Counted from the first letter of the stretch, positions 9,611 through 19,221 are shown. The stretch: DNA of 64,000 nt from Alishewanella longhuensis (GCF_014653435.1 NZ_BNAO01000002.1:222672-286671); one strand, 5' to 3'. The notes: a model not told the origin generated them from the letters alone. Made by a program: numbers and translations.

Positions 9611-10666
9611 TTGGCTCAATTACATTCTCGATTAATCTGGTTTATTTTAATAGCGCTGCTTTGTTTTGTTGGTTTTTTATACTGGCAATCCCAACAAACT
9701 AATGGCACTACGCGTGGACCTGGCGGCACCGTGGCGGTAAAAACAGCCGTAGTAGAAAGCCAGGCAATGAGCCGCGAAGTTAGCGCTATTGGTACAGGCA
9801 TTGCCAATAATTCTATCCAGTTAATTGCACCAAATAGCGAGTTCTTAATTGAGCTTAACGTCAGCGAAGGTAAAAAAGTTGAGCAAGGTGAAATTATTGC
9901 CCGTTTAAACAACGTGCAGCAGAAAGCCAGGGTAGCCGAATTGGAAGCGGTGCAGGTAGAGCAAAGTCGGCAGCTAGAACGTTTAAAAAACCTCGCTACC
10001 ACGCAAGCAACTGCGCAATCCTTGCTTGATGAACAACAAAGCAAGGTCAACAGCAGTAAAGCGCAACTGGATATCGCCCGGCAACAGCTCAATGATATGA
10101 CCATCAGAGCACCTTTTGCTGGCTACTTAGGATTACGCCGGGTAAGCCAGGGGGCTTACGTTAGTAGCGGTACGGTACTAACAACCTTAGATGATATGCA
10201 ACAGCTAAGGGTAGAGTTTAGCATCGCGGAGCGCTACTTAGCTGAAGTTGCCGTGGGCATGCCGATCACGGTAACTAACGTAGCATATGGCAATATCCCC
10301 TTTCATGGTCAGGTATCGGCTATCGACACCCGTCTGGACCCGATAACCCGGTCAGTTACCATACATGGTTTAATCCCGAACGAAAACTTGCAATTGCGTC
10401 CGGGCATGCTGCTAAATGTTAGGTTGCAATTAGAGAATCGTAACGTGCTGCGCATCTCAGAAAAAGCCCTATTACCGCAGCAAAATCGCCAGTACGTTTT
10501 TCTGGTCGATGCAGAAAACCGGGTGCAGCAAAAAGAAGTGGAAATAGGTCAGCGCATCCCAGGCTGGGTGGAAGTGCTCTCAGGTATTCGTGAAGGCGAT
10601 GAGGTTATCGTTGAAGGCGTACAAAAAGTGCGCACGGGTATGACTGTTAACAAAGTCGGGAGCTAA
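9611..10666 (+). CDS. RND efflux periplasmic adaptor subunit (membrane fusion protein)
   Basis: A 351-residue AcrA/MdtA-type adaptor with an N-terminal membrane anchor (about 9-26), a lipoyl-like half motif, a coiled-coil hairpin (about 100-160), the second lipoyl half (TIRAPFAGYLGLRRVS), a beta-barrel and a membrane-proximal domain. I choose the TTG at 9611 because GGAG lies five bases before it; an in-frame TTG 30 bases upstream has no ribosome site. The RND pump gene begins two bases after the stop, so they form one operon. No outer-membrane TolC-type gene is attached. Confidence 0.88.
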   Translation: MAQLHSRLIWFILIALLCFVGFLYWQSQQTNGTTRGPGGTVAVKTAVVESQAMSREVSAIGTGIANNSIQLIAPNSEFLIELNVSEGKKVEQGEIIARLNNVQQKARVAELEAVQVEQSRQLERLKNLATTQATAQSLLDEQQSKVNSSKAQLDIARQQLNDMTIRAPFAGYLGLRRVSQGAYVSSGTVLTTLDDMQQLRVEFSIAERYLAEVAVGMPITVTNVAYGNIPFHGQVSAIDTRLDPITRSVTIHGLIPNENLQLRPGMLLNVRLQLENRNVLRISEKALLPQQNRQYVFLVDAENRVQQKEVEIGQRIPGWVEVLSGIREGDEVIVEGVQKVRTGMTVNKVGS

Positions 10667-10668
10667 GT

Positions 10669-13600
10669 ATGTGGTTATCAGATACCTCCGTTAAACGCCC
10701 GGTCTTTGCTACCGTTGTTAACCTGCTATTGGTGATCTTCGGTATTGTCTGCTTTAGCATGCTGCCGCTACGCGAGTATCCGGATATCGATTCGCCTATT
10801 GTTAGTATCAACACCAACTACCCTGGCGCCTCGGCGGAGATTGTAGAGAGTAAAATTACTCAGCTACTGGAAGATCGAATCAGCGGCGTGGAAGGGATAA
10901 AAAGCATCAACTCCAGCAGTCGTAATGGCCGCTCCAGTATCACTATCGAGTTTAACGTAGAGCGTGATATTGACGCTGCAGCGAATGATGTACGCGAACG
11001 TGTTTCCAGAGCATTAAACAACTTACCTGATCAGGCCGATCCCCCAGAAGTATTTAAAGCCAACGCTGACGAAGATACCATTGCCTGGTTTTTGCTAAAC
11101 AGCGACAACATGAGCACCCTGGAGCTTACTGATTACGCCAATCGCTATATCGCAGAGCGCTTCTCTGTAGTAGACGGTGTAGCTCGTTTACAATTTGGTG
11201 GTGCCCGCGATTACGCAATGCGAATTTGGTTAGACCGTGATGCCATGGCGGCTCGGGGTGTAACAGTACAAGATGTCGAAGCAGTGTTACGCGCCGAAAA
11301 CGTTGAGCTGCCAGCCGGTAATATTAAATCTTTCGACCGCGATTTTACGGTGCGAGTAGTCCGCTCTTTCCGTACTCAGCAAGATTTTGAACGGTTGGTA
11401 ATTAAACGCGGTGATAATAATTACCTGGTGCGCTTATCTGAAATTGCGGATGTTATGCTCACTGCCGAAGACGAGGAAGGTGAGTTTCGTAGCGACGGTA
11501 AAAATATCCTTGGTATCGGCATTATTAAGCAATCAAAAGCTAACACACTCGATGTGGTGCGTAATGCCAGAGCCGAAATGGAGCGCATTAAAGCCAATTT
11601 ACCTCCAGGCATGACCATTGAACCGGGTTACGACTCATCGGTTTTTATCTCTGAATCGATTAAAGAAGTCTATAACACCCTTGGCATTGCCATGTGTATG
11701 GTAATCTTGGTGATCTTCCTGTTTTTGGGCAATATCCGCGCTACCTTTATCCCGGCAATTACCGTTCCGGTAGCACTGGTTGCTGCGGTAACGGTGTTGT
11801 TCGCACTGGATTTCTCCATAAACTTACTCACTCTGCTAGCCATGGTACTGGCGATAGGTTTAGTGGTAGATGACTCCATTGTTGTATTAGAGAATATTTA
11901 TCGGCGCATTGAGCAGGGCGAAGCGCCTTTATTGGCCGCTTATCGTGGTGCCAGAGAAGTAGGTTTCGCCGTTGTTGCAACCACCATGGTATTGATCTCG
12001 GTGTTTGTACCGTTGGTCTTTATGCAAGGGCAACTTGGTAAACTCTTCACTGAATTTGCTCTGGCCGTTGCCGCCGCCGTCGCTTTTTCTAGTGTGGTGG
12101 CACTGACCTTGTCTCCGATGCTTTGCAGCAAATTACTGACCCACCGTAAACGCGAAAGTAAGTTAGGCACTTGGTTGCATGCAGCCTTTCACAAACTGGA
12201 AAACGCTTATAAGAATCAACTTAATGTGGTCTGTACGAAGAGATGGCCCGTGTTATTGGTGGTTATTTTATGCTTTTTAGCAAGCTTCCAGTTGGTCAGA
12301 ATGTTGCCTGGTGAATTAGCACCACAAGAAGATCGTGGTACCTTTTTCATCATGATGAGCCCGGCTGAAGGTGCCAGCTATCAGAGCAATAGCCGTAATA
12401 TGCGTTTAATTGAAGATATTTTGACGCCTTATTATCAGGATGGCCAACTCACTCGCATGCTGATCAGGGTGCCGGGCTGGGGTAACAATGGCGGCGTCGC
12501 TATAGTAGGTACTGAAAACTGGTATAACGGTAAACGCCGCACCCAGGATTTAGTTACCGAGATTGGTAGAAAAGTTAACGAGTTGCCTGACGTACGTGCC
12601 TTTACTTTTATGCGCGGCGGCCTCGGTGGCGGCGGTGGTGGTAACAGACCTATCCAGTTTGTTATTCAAGGCAATACCTATGAAGAACTGGCGCTGTGGC
12701 GTGACATCATCTTAAACCGTGCGGCAGAAAACCCTAATTTGCTAATGCTTGATCACGATTATAAAGAAACGGTGCCTCAGGTACTGGTAGAGATTAATAC
12801 TGATCGCGCAGGTGATCTCGGTGTCTCTGTCGGTGCAGTGGGTCGTGCTTTAGAAGCCATGTTAGGCGGACGCAGAGTAACGACCTTCCTGGACCGTGGC
12901 CGCGAATACGATGTTATTATCGAAGGCCTAGACGACGATTTCCGGGCGCCCGGTACTATTAGTAACGTCTATATTCGTTCGGACAGCAGCAGAGAGCTTA
13001 TCCCTCTTGATAACCTGGTCACTTTACGGGAAGAGGCAACGGCATCAAGCCTAAACCGTTACAACCGGATGCGTGCTATTACCATTACTGGCAGCATGAC
13101 ACCCGGCTATAGTCTGGGTGAAGCGCTGGAATATTTACAAAATATTGTCCGTACCGAAATAGAAGCGCCAGTAGGTATAGATTACAAAGGCGAGTCACTG
13201 CTGTTCCAGGAAAGCGGAAAATCTACTGCCCTAGTGTTCGTGCTGGCACTTCTAATTACTTACCTGGTGCTAGCGGCTCAGTTTGAGAGCTTTATCCATC
13301 CGCTGGTCATTATGATAACCGTGCCGTTAGGCTTGGTCGGTGCGCTCTCTGGCCTCTATTTCTCCGGAATGACCCTGAATATTTATAGTCAGATTGGTCT
13401 GGTGATGTTAATAGGCCTGGTAGCCAAAAATGGTATCTTGATTGTCGAGTTTGCTAATCAACTCAGAGATGCGGGGGTGGCTTTTGAGGAAGCCGTTAAA
13501 CGCGCTGCTGCGCAGCGTTTGCGGCCTATTGTTATGACGGCTTTTACTACTGTCATGAGTAGTTTGCCGCTGGTGTTAGCAACCGGGCCTGGCTCAGAAA

Positions 13601-13821
13601 GCCGTATGGTCATCGGTATGGTGATTTTGTCGGGGGTAGCCTTAGCCACCTTGCTAACTATCTACGTGGTTCCGGTAGTGTATATTGCTATAGCCCGCAA
13701 TACTGGCTCACCGTTAGCGCTCAGCCGTGAACTGGCTAGCTTAGAGGCAGCCGCACCGGATGAGCATGCTGCTGACGAGGTCGTGCCAACGGCAACTGCT
13801 GGCACAACGCCAAAAGACTAG
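10669..13821 (+). CDS. RND efflux transporter, inner-membrane permease subunit
   Basis: A 1050-residue AcrB-like proton antiporter of full length. It has the two-fold repeat of one helix, a large periplasmic loop and a helix bundle. The proton-relay residues are present: the aspartate pair in GLVVDDSIVVLEN (TM4) and the lysine in LVAKNGILIVEF (TM10). Substrates cannot be read from sequence; multidrug or lipophilic compounds are typical for the family. A bidirectional terminator follows. Confidence 0.92.
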   Translation: MWLSDTSVKRPVFATVVNLLLVIFGIVCFSMLPLREYPDIDSPIVSINTNYPGASAEIVESKITQLLEDRISGVEGIKSINSSSRNGRSSITIEFNVERDIDAAANDVRERVSRALNNLPDQADPPEVFKANADEDTIAWFLLNSDNMSTLELTDYANRYIAERFSVVDGVARLQFGGARDYAMRIWLDRDAMAARGVTVQDVEAVLRAENVELPAGNIKSFDRDFTVRVVRSFRTQQDFERLVIKRGDNNYLVRLSEIADVMLTAEDEEGEFRSDGKNILGIGIIKQSKANTLDVVRNARAEMERIKANLPPGMTIEPGYDSSVFISESIKEVYNTLGIAMCMVILVIFLFLGNIRATFIPAITVPVALVAAVTVLFALDFSINLLTLLAMVLAIGLVVDDSIVVLENIYRRIEQGEAPLLAAYRGAREVGFAVVATTMVLISVFVPLVFMQGQLGKLFTEFALAVAAAVAFSSVVALTLSPMLCSKLLTHRKRESKLGTWLHAAFHKLENAYKNQLNVVCTKRWPVLLVVILCFLASFQLVRMLPGELAPQEDRGTFFIMMSPAEGASYQSNSRNMRLIEDILTPYYQDGQLTRMLIRVPGWGNNGGVAIVGTENWYNGKRRTQDLVTEIGRKVNELPDVRAFTFMRGGLGGGGGGNRPIQFVIQGNTYEELALWRDIILNRAAENPNLLMLDHDYKETVPQVLVEINTDRAGDLGVSVGAVGRALEAMLGGRRVTTFLDRGREYDVIIEGLDDDFRAPGTISNVYIRSDSSRELIPLDNLVTLREEATASSLNRYNRMRAITITGSMTPGYSLGEALEYLQNIVRTEIEAPVGIDYKGESLLFQESGKSTALVFVLALLITYLVLAAQFESFIHPLVIMITVPLGLVGALSGLYFSGMTLNIYSQIGLVMLIGLVAKNGILIVEFANQLRDAGVAFEEAVKRAAAQRLRPIVMTAFTTVMSSLPLVLATGPGSESRMVIGMVILSGVALATLLTIYVVPVVYIAIARNTGSPLALSRELASLEAAAPDEHAADEVVPTATAGTTPKD

Positions 13822-13831
13822 CTCTTAACCC

Positions 13832-13872
13832 AAAAAACCGAACCCGCTTACAATGCGGGTTCGGTTTTTTTT
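13832..13872. terminator. Bidirectional terminator between RND pump and SDR gene
   Basis: A long stem (ACCGAACCCGC paired with GCGGGTTCGGT) with a seven-base loop is flanked by an A run on the left and a T8 run on the right. It can stop the RND operon on the plus strand and the convergent SDR gene on the minus strand. Confidence 0.9.
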
Positions 13873-13889
13873 ATTGCTTAAGAACCTGC

Positions 13890-14609
13890 TCAATAGGGTA
13901 AAACAGAACCATCCCAGTTTACTAAAGCACCTGTCCGCTCTGGCGTTAACGCCATAATCACCTCAATCAAACGCGAAGCAGTTTCTTCTGCTGTACGTAG
14001 TTGGCCCATCGGCAAGTTTTTTTGAAAAGGAGCCGACAATTCAGAGTCTGTGGTACCTGGATGCAAGCTAATGAGTGTGGCTTCTTTGTTATAACGAGCC
14101 AGCTCAATGCTACTGCATTTTACCAGCATATTCAGCGCTGCTTTTGCCATACGGTAACTATACCAACCACCTAACTGATTATCGGTAATACTCCCCACTT
14201 TCGCACTTAATACGGCAACTTTGACATTTTGCTGCTTCTGCAGTAACGGTAATAACTGCTGTAAATAGCAGGCGGGCTGCATCAGATTAACCTCTAAGCT
14301 TTGCTGCATAGCCGCGCGGCTGAGCTGTCGTATAGATTTTTCCGGCTGCATACCATCACCGTGTAGCCAGCCCTGGCAAAGTACCACTGCATCGATTTTA
14401 CTACTAAAAATAGTGGTCAAAATCTCAAGGGCTTCTGGCTGTTCAGCTGACGCTAGCTGATACCAGCTTAGCGCCTGATGGCGTTGGCTTAAAAACGACG
14501 ATGGCTGTCGGCTAATTGCTGATACTTTATCGCCCTGTGCCATTAGACAATTCACCAAAGCCTTACCTATGCCGCCACTGGCACCGACGATTAACCAATG
14601 CTTACTCAT
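13890..14609 (-). CDS. SDR family short-chain oxidoreductase
   Basis: A 239-residue Rossmann enzyme. The NAD(P) motif is GASGGIGKAL near residue 8, the catalytic serine lies around LSAKVGSI, and the YxxxK pair is in YSYRMAKAAL. It resembles the CsgA/C-factor-like branch; the substrate is unknown. It overlaps the upstream FAD oxidoreductase gene by eight bases, so the two are coupled and may act in the same redox process. Confidence 0.83.
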   Translation of the reverse strand: MSKHWLIVGASGGIGKALVNCLMAQGDKVSAISRQPSSFLSQRHQALSWYQLASAEQPEALEILTTIFSSKIDAVVLCQGWLHGDGMQPEKSIRQLSRAAMQQSLEVNLMQPACYLQQLLPLLQKQQNVKVAVLSAKVGSITDNQLGGWYSYRMAKAALNMLVKCSSIELARYNKEATLISLHPGTTDSELSAPFQKNLPMGQLRTAEETASRLIEVIMALTPERTGALVNWDGSVLPY

Positions 14610-15591
14610 GTTGAACCGACCTGTCTTCTCGTATTTTTATTGCAATGTCATAACCACTTAGCCAGGCATTCTCTACCCTGCCACCGCGAGTCCAATCGCC
14701 AGCCAACCAAAGGCCTTGACCGATAGCCCCCTCAATGCCACCCGATGCGGCCTTATCATTAATCTGTGCATACAGCCAGCGATGTGCTAAGGCGTCGACA
14801 ACCTGGATTGGTTGTGTCAAAAGCTCCGCTAAAGCTTGCTCTGCTGTTTCACGCCAAAACGCAGTATCTTGCTCTAGATGTAAAGCGCTAAAAGCTGGGC
14901 TAAAGTGTAACAACCAGCTCTCTGCTTGTGCTCGACCCGGCTTACTGTTATGCCGGCTCACCCAACTTAAGTTGCTATCTGTATCTTTAATAAAAATCCC
15001 CCCTGCCGGGTGACCGCTAGCTCGCGCTAACACCAGTGTTACCGCCCAGCAGGGTTGCAACAATGTTTCTGGTAAGGGTACTTTATTAGCTGGCGACAAG
15101 AGACTTGCCGCCTGTGCAGGTGGAATGGCGATGACAACATGCGCAAAGGGCCCATAGGATTCTCCTTGCTCAGAAACAAGGTGCCATAAATTAGCAGCAG
15201 GCTGCAATGCAACAATACGACAGCTAACATAGCTTTGTAAGCGCTTCGCTTGCCACTTAAGGGGGCTATGCATCGCAGGGACGCCAATAAAGCGCTGCTG
15301 TTCATCAGGAGAGGCACTTAGATTATGCTGCTGATACTGATAGATGGGTGCTAACCAGCGGCTGACCACACCTTGCTGCTGCCACCTGTTAACCTGCTGC
15401 TGGAACAGGGGATTGCGGGCAGTAAAATACTGCGCACCAAAGTCCATATAACCATGCACAGTGCGTTTACTGGTCATGCGCCCACCAACACTGCGGGCTT
15501 TATCAAATAAAACCACCTCATAACCCACCTGCTGTAACTCGCTCGCACAGCTAATACCGGCAATACCAGCGCCTATTACTGCTATCCTCAT
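14602..15591 (-). CDS. FAD-dependent NAD(P)-binding oxidoreductase (renalase/amine-oxidase-like)
   Basis: A 329-residue flavoprotein. It has an N-terminal dinucleotide fold (VIGAGIAGISCASEL), the ARSVGGRMTSKR segment and DFGAQYFTARN block seen in renalase-like proteins, and a C-terminal FAD site LWLAGDWTRGGRVENAW. The physiological substrate of bacterial members is mostly unknown. It is the first gene of a two-gene operon with the SDR and is divergent from msrA. Confidence 0.83.
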   Translation of the reverse strand: MRIAVIGAGIAGISCASELQQVGYEVVLFDKARSVGGRMTSKRTVHGYMDFGAQYFTARNPLFQQQVNRWQQQGVVSRWLAPIYQYQQHNLSASPDEQQRFIGVPAMHSPLKWQAKRLQSYVSCRIVALQPAANLWHLVSEQGESYGPFAHVVIAIPPAQAASLLSPANKVPLPETLLQPCWAVTLVLARASGHPAGGIFIKDTDSNLSWVSRHNSKPGRAQAESWLLHFSPAFSALHLEQDTAFWRETAEQALAELLTQPIQVVDALAHRWLYAQINDKAASGGIEGAIGQGLWLAGDWTRGGRVENAWLSGYDIAIKIREDRSVQHE

Positions 15592-15754
15592 GCTTGATTC
15601 ACCTTATTAGTTACCTCTAGTGTGCTGCTGTCAGCCCAGATCATCACTGCATCTATGGGGGATTTAAGTTTATAATCCACCAACGGTATATTTACGTATG
15701 TTATTTCATGCACGATCAATCTACTTTGCCAGTCAAACCGGCAAAAAAAGTGCT

Positions 15755-15760
15755 TATAAT
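15755..15760 (+). promoter_or_regulatory. Probable -10 element of msrA
   Basis: A perfect TATAAT lies 40 bp before the msrA start. No good -35 is visible at 16-18 bp. Just upstream is a small inverted repeat, TTTGCC and GGCAAA separated by nine bases, which could be an operator; its factor is unknown. Confidence 0.45.
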
Positions 15761-15799
15761 AGTAAAAACAGACATTAAGCTATTAACCAGGATTAAGCG

Positions 15800-16363
15800 A
15801 TGACAACAAGCATGCAGCAAACTGAGATGGCGACCTTTGGCGCGGGCTGCTTTTGGTGTTTAGAAGCGGCACTTAATGAACTAACCGGCGTTAAGCAGGC
15901 CATTAGCGGTTATATGGGTGGGCAAACTGCCAACCCCGACTATCGCAGTGTTTGTAGTGGTAATACCGGGCATGCCGAGGTAGTACAGGTAAATTTTTAT
16001 CCTGAGCTCATCAGCTTTGTCGATCTGTGCCAGATATTTTTTAGCTTACATGACCCAACACAGCTCAATCGCCAGGGCAATGATATTGGTACTCAGTATC
16101 GCTCAGTTATTTTTACGCATTCCGAGCAACAACAACAACAAGCCAACGTCATCATGACTGAACTTGAGCAACAAAACCTGTTTGACGCGCCTATTGTCAC
16201 TGAACTAAGCCCTGCAAGTCAGTTTTACCCGGCAGAAGCGTATCATCAAGGCTATTATAAGCAAAACCCTAATCAGGGGTATTGTCAGATGCTCATCACG
16301 CCGAAAATGGCAAAATTCCGTAGCAAGCATCAACAAATGCTTAAAAACAAAACAGAGCGCTAG
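15800..16363 (+). CDS. msrA: Peptide-methionine (S)-S-oxide reductase MsrA
   Basis: A 187-residue MsrA that reduces the S-epimer of methionine sulfoxide in proteins and free methionine. The catalytic GCFWC motif is at residues 16-20 (nucleophile C17), followed by VKQAISGYMGG and GNTGHAEVVQV, all typical. The C-terminal extension is short. The stop codon lies in the centre of a perfect 32-bp palindrome that forms the shared terminator with btuB. Confidence 0.95.
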   Translation: MTTSMQQTEMATFGAGCFWCLEAALNELTGVKQAISGYMGGQTANPDYRSVCSGNTGHAEVVQVNFYPELISFVDLCQIFFSLHDPTQLNRQGNDIGTQYRSVIFTHSEQQQQQANVIMTELEQQNLFDAPIVTELSPASQFYPAEAYHQGYYKQNPNQGYCQMLITPKMAKFRSKHQQMLKNKTER

Positions 16364-16377
16364 CGCTCTGTTTTGTT
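16346..16377. terminator. Perfect palindromic bidirectional terminator (msrA / btuB)
   Basis: A 32-bp perfect palindrome centred on GCGCTAGCGC and flanked by AACAAAAC on one side and GTTTTGTT on the other. It contains the last codons and TAG stop of msrA and ends 10 bp from the stop of convergent btuB, so one sequence can terminate both genes. Confidence 0.85.
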
Positions 16378-16387
16378 AACCTTGCCA

Positions 16388-18163
16388 TTATTGCGGGCGA
16401 TAACTCAGGCTTAAACCAAAATTCACACCGGCGGTGGTATAGCTGGCGTTGCTTTGGTATTTTTTGTCAAATAAGTTGTCGAGCTTGGCTCTGATGGTTA
16501 GTGCAGAAGAGAACTGATAACTGGTTCCAACACCCCATAACGTAAAACCACCCAGATATTCGCTGCTGGCAAATTCGCCTTGATAGGTATTGCTTTGATA
16601 ATCAGCCGTGATATAAGCCGATAACTTATCCCAGCTATGCGCGGCGCGCCAGTTCAGGGTATTTTCGGGTCTTCTGACAAGACGTTGCCCAGTGAGCGTA
16701 TTTTCGGTATCAATCCAGCTATACGCAAAGCTTTGTTGAATACCTGCAACGTCCACCTCAATAACCAACTCAACACCGGAAATCTTTGCTTGTTCGATAT
16801 TCAATGTCTGATTAGAAACACTGTCATATTGAATTAAGTTATCCACATCATTTTCAAACCAGGCGAGCTGAATACTGCCGTTGGCAACCCGATAATGAAT
16901 AGCAATTTCATCCGACAATGTCGTCTCAGGCGCTAATTCCGGGTTGCTAAAACCTGGATAATAAAGATCGTTAAAAGTAGGTGCTTTAAAAGCGGCACCG
17001 CGGCTAGCTCTTAATTGCCAGGCGTCGGTAAACCAGTAGCCTGCAGCCAGTTGCCAGGTATTATTGCCACCGTACTCATCAGTAAGATCGCGGCGTACCG
17101 AGCCATCTAGTTGTACACTGCCCTGTTTAAAATTAACACCAGAAAAGAGCGCGCGGTTAATCCGGCCATCGGTAACATAGTTAACACCTGAACGCGCAAC
17201 ATTCTCAGAATACCAGTTTACCCCCGCCAACCAGTTTAGATTTTCAGTAATCGCTGAGCTGGTTTGATAGCTAAATTCATCACGCTCAGTTACGAAGGGG
17301 CTGCGAGAGACAGGGCCGTAAGGCGTATCATCATCCAGTACCCGACTTAATTGTGCCTGATGCTGCCATTGACCTAACTGATGTTGCCAGCCAACTAAGT
17401 AGCTGCGATTAAGGGTATCGGCCTGATCTTCAGTGCCCCAAGCAGTATCAAACTGATAAAAGCCCGAATTAATATCAAATTGGGCCTGCCATAACCCCAG
17501 ACTAGTTTGATAATCGGCGGCCAGTTTGGCGAAGCGTTGATTATAACCATCGCGATCCGGATCTAGATCTTTACGGACATTAAAACCATCTGCCCGACTA
17601 TACCCTGCAGTGGCACTGAGGTTTAACTCACCCACTTGCTGGCTAAGGCTAACATCAGCACCGGCCTGACCGAAACTGCCGACATTAGCGTTGAGTTCAG
17701 CCCCGTCTACTTTTCGGGTAGTGATCGCAATCACGCCAGATAAGGCATCCGCACCATACCAAGCTGCACGCGGCCCGCGAATAACTTCGATGCGCTCAAT
17801 GAATTCCAGCGGCAGCATCGCCAGCGCCTTGTAACCAAGGGTAGCTGAACCACTGCGAACCCCGTCAATCAGCACCAGGGTATGACCGCTATTTCCGCCT
17901 CGCACATACAAGCCGCTATTCTGACCACGGCCACCATCACGTGATAAATTCACACCAGGTAATTGTGCCAGTAACGCCGGTAAGTCTTGTGCTTGTCGCT
18001 CGACAATATCGGCGCGATCCAGCACGGTAACGCTGGCGAGTACTTCTGATGTGGTAGTTGGGGTACGGTTAGCATAAACACTGATGTGTTCTATCGATTC
18101 TTCTGCTTGCACAGTAAAACAACAAGAGGCTACCAGCACGGCAGCCCAGGAAGGTTTAAACAT
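16388..18163 (-). CDS. btuB: TonB-dependent vitamin B12 receptor BtuB
   Basis: A 591-residue outer-membrane receptor with a signal peptide ending in VQAEE, a TonB-box-like segment (IEHISVYA), a plug domain with VLIDGVRSG and ERIEVIRGPRAAWYG, and a beta-barrel. An upstream ATG would add ten residues, but TTGGAG stands five bases before the chosen ATG. B12 specificity is supported mainly by the cobalamin riboswitch directly upstream. The last residue is glutamine rather than the usual aromatic residue. A probable MetJ site precedes the promoter. Confidence 0.92.
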   Translation of the reverse strand: MFKPSWAAVLVASCCFTVQAEESIEHISVYANRTPTTTSEVLASVTVLDRADIVERQAQDLPALLAQLPGVNLSRDGGRGQNSGLYVRGGNSGHTLVLIDGVRSGSATLGYKALAMLPLEFIERIEVIRGPRAAWYGADALSGVIAITTRKVDGAELNANVGSFGQAGADVSLSQQVGELNLSATAGYSRADGFNVRKDLDPDRDGYNQRFAKLAADYQTSLGLWQAQFDINSGFYQFDTAWGTEDQADTLNRSYLVGWQHQLGQWQHQAQLSRVLDDDTPYGPVSRSPFVTERDEFSYQTSSAITENLNWLAGVNWYSENVARSGVNYVTDGRINRALFSGVNFKQGSVQLDGSVRRDLTDEYGGNNTWQLAAGYWFTDAWQLRASRGAAFKAPTFNDLYYPGFSNPELAPETTLSDEIAIHYRVANGSIQLAWFENDVDNLIQYDSVSNQTLNIEQAKISGVELVIEVDVAGIQQSFAYSWIDTENTLTGQRLVRRPENTLNWRAAHSWDKLSAYITADYQSNTYQGEFASSEYLGGFTLWGVGTSYQFSSALTIRAKLDNLFDKKYQSNASYTTAGVNFGLSLSYRPQ

Positions 18164-18204
18164 AAAAACTCCAACAATGTGCCCACCGCACATTTATAAG
18201 GTTA

Positions 18205-18390
18205 TAGGGCTTTCAGGCCGGTCTCCGGGCTAACAACTTGCTTACGCTGGTATTTCGCCTTCCCATCTGCGACAGTGGCTAATGAAATACCCTAAATTGT
18301 TTACCGTTGCGGGGGCAGCTCTGGCATCGCACCAGATTCCCGTTTAACTTGTTATCGCGTTACGCTTAACAAAGCACCTAAAAAGACATT
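18205..18390 (-). ncRNA. Cobalamin riboswitch (btuB leader)
   Basis: Read on the minus strand, the leader holds the hallmark segments of the cobalamin aptamer: GATGCCAGAGCTGCCCCCGC (18306-18325 region), then GGAAGGCGAA further on, and the B12 box AGCCCGGAGACCGGCCTG at 18214-18231. The box ends about 50 bases before the btuB ATG, the usual arrangement where ligand binding hides the ribosome site. Adenosylcobalamin would lower BtuB production. Exact edges are approximate. Confidence 0.93.
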
Positions 18391-18434
18391 GCTTTTAGCA
18401 AGTTCGCTTGTCACAGCACGCCAAAATCGCGGCA

Positions 18435-18462
18435 AGTTTACGCAGATCCAGCCAAAAGTCAA
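18435..18462 (-). promoter_or_regulatory. Probable sigma-70 promoter of btuB
   Basis: On the minus strand, TTGACT (18457-18462) and TAAACT (18435-18440) are separated by 16 bp. Transcription would begin near 18428, just upstream of the riboswitch, which fits the expected leader. Confidence 0.55.
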
Positions 18463-18463
18463 T

Positions 18464-18479
18464 AGACATCCGGACGTCT
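18464..18479. promoter_or_regulatory. Probable MetJ operator (two tandem met boxes) upstream of btuB
   Basis: The minus strand reads AGACGTCC-GGATGTCT, two contiguous 8-bp units matching the met box AGACGTCT at seven and six positions. It abuts the -35 element of the predicted btuB promoter, where a bound repressor would interfere. MetJ with S-adenosylmethionine binds two or more tandem boxes. The assignment is from pattern only. Confidence 0.5.
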
Positions 18480-18687
18480 AAATTTAATAACTTAGGTTAT
18501 TCGTATAATCAGGGTGTGTTGACGTTTGCTGCTTGTTTTTTTGCTGGCTTGCTGATTTTGATACGAAACCTACCACAAATTTCCCCTGAGCAAGCTAGGG
18601 CCAATTACCAAGATAAATGAGGTTCGCTCAAAGCCTTGTTTAGCTTATAATAACCAAATAACCTGTAACAAAAAGAAGAGAAAAGCT

Positions 18688-19170
18688 ATGCCTTCATTTG
18701 ATATTGTCTCAGAAATTGATATGAACCAAGTCAATAACGCTGTTGAAAACGCAAAACGCGAACTGGAAACCCGTTTTGATTTTCGGGGCGTTGATGCCAA
18801 AATCGAGTTTAAAAAAGAGCATATTGAACTTACTGCAGAAGCGGATCAGCAAGTGATGCAGCTATTCGATATTTTTGCGACTAAAGCCAGCAAATTGCAG
18901 CTAGATGTCAGCAGTTTCAAAATTGAAAAAGAAGATCGTCACGGTAAATACATCACGCGTCATGTCAGCACCAAGCAAGGAATTGACAAAGAAGTCGCCA
19001 AAAAAGTCATTAAACTGATTAAAGAAAGCAGCATCAAAGTGCAAGTAGCTATTCAGGGAGAGGAGCTGCGGGTAACAGGAAAGAAACGCGATGATCTACA
19101 AGCCGTAATGCAGTTAATCAGAGGAAGTGACTTAGGGCAGCCATTTCAATTTAAAAACTTTCGCGACTAA
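18688..19170 (+). CDS. yajQ: YajQ family cyclic-di-GMP-binding protein
   Basis: A 160-residue protein of standard YajQ length and sequence ([22 protein letters not shown] at the start, FKNFRD at the end; two RNP-like folds). Family members bind nucleotides, and XC_3703 from Xanthomonas binds c-di-GMP. A TATAAT lies at 18646-18651, about 40 bp upstream, and an AAGAAGAG ribosome site precedes the ATG. It is monocistronic. Confidence 0.93.
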   Translation: MPSFDIVSEIDMNQVNNAVENAKRELETRFDFRGVDAKIEFKKEHIELTAEADQQVMQLFDIFATKASKLQLDVSSFKIEKEDRHGKYITRHVSTKQGIDKEVAKKVIKLIKESSIKVQVAIQGEELRVTGKKRDDLQAVMQLIRGSDLGQPFQFKNFRD

Positions 19171-19221
19171 TCATCTGCTGCATAAGCCTTGCATCCCATA
19201 TCTATTCCCCATAGCCTGCTG

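Noticed and set aside
9616-10104. 162-residue frame antisense to the RND adaptor
   Set aside because: Cysteine- and leucine-rich shadow of the coiled-coil region of a clear gene on the other strand.
18408-18620. Open frame of 70 residues with a hydrophobic segment, plus strand, upstream of yajQ
   Set aside because: It starts at a TTG without ribosome site and runs over the btuB promoter and MetJ-like site. A shorter GTG version of 34 residues with one membrane helix cannot be excluded, but nothing supports it.
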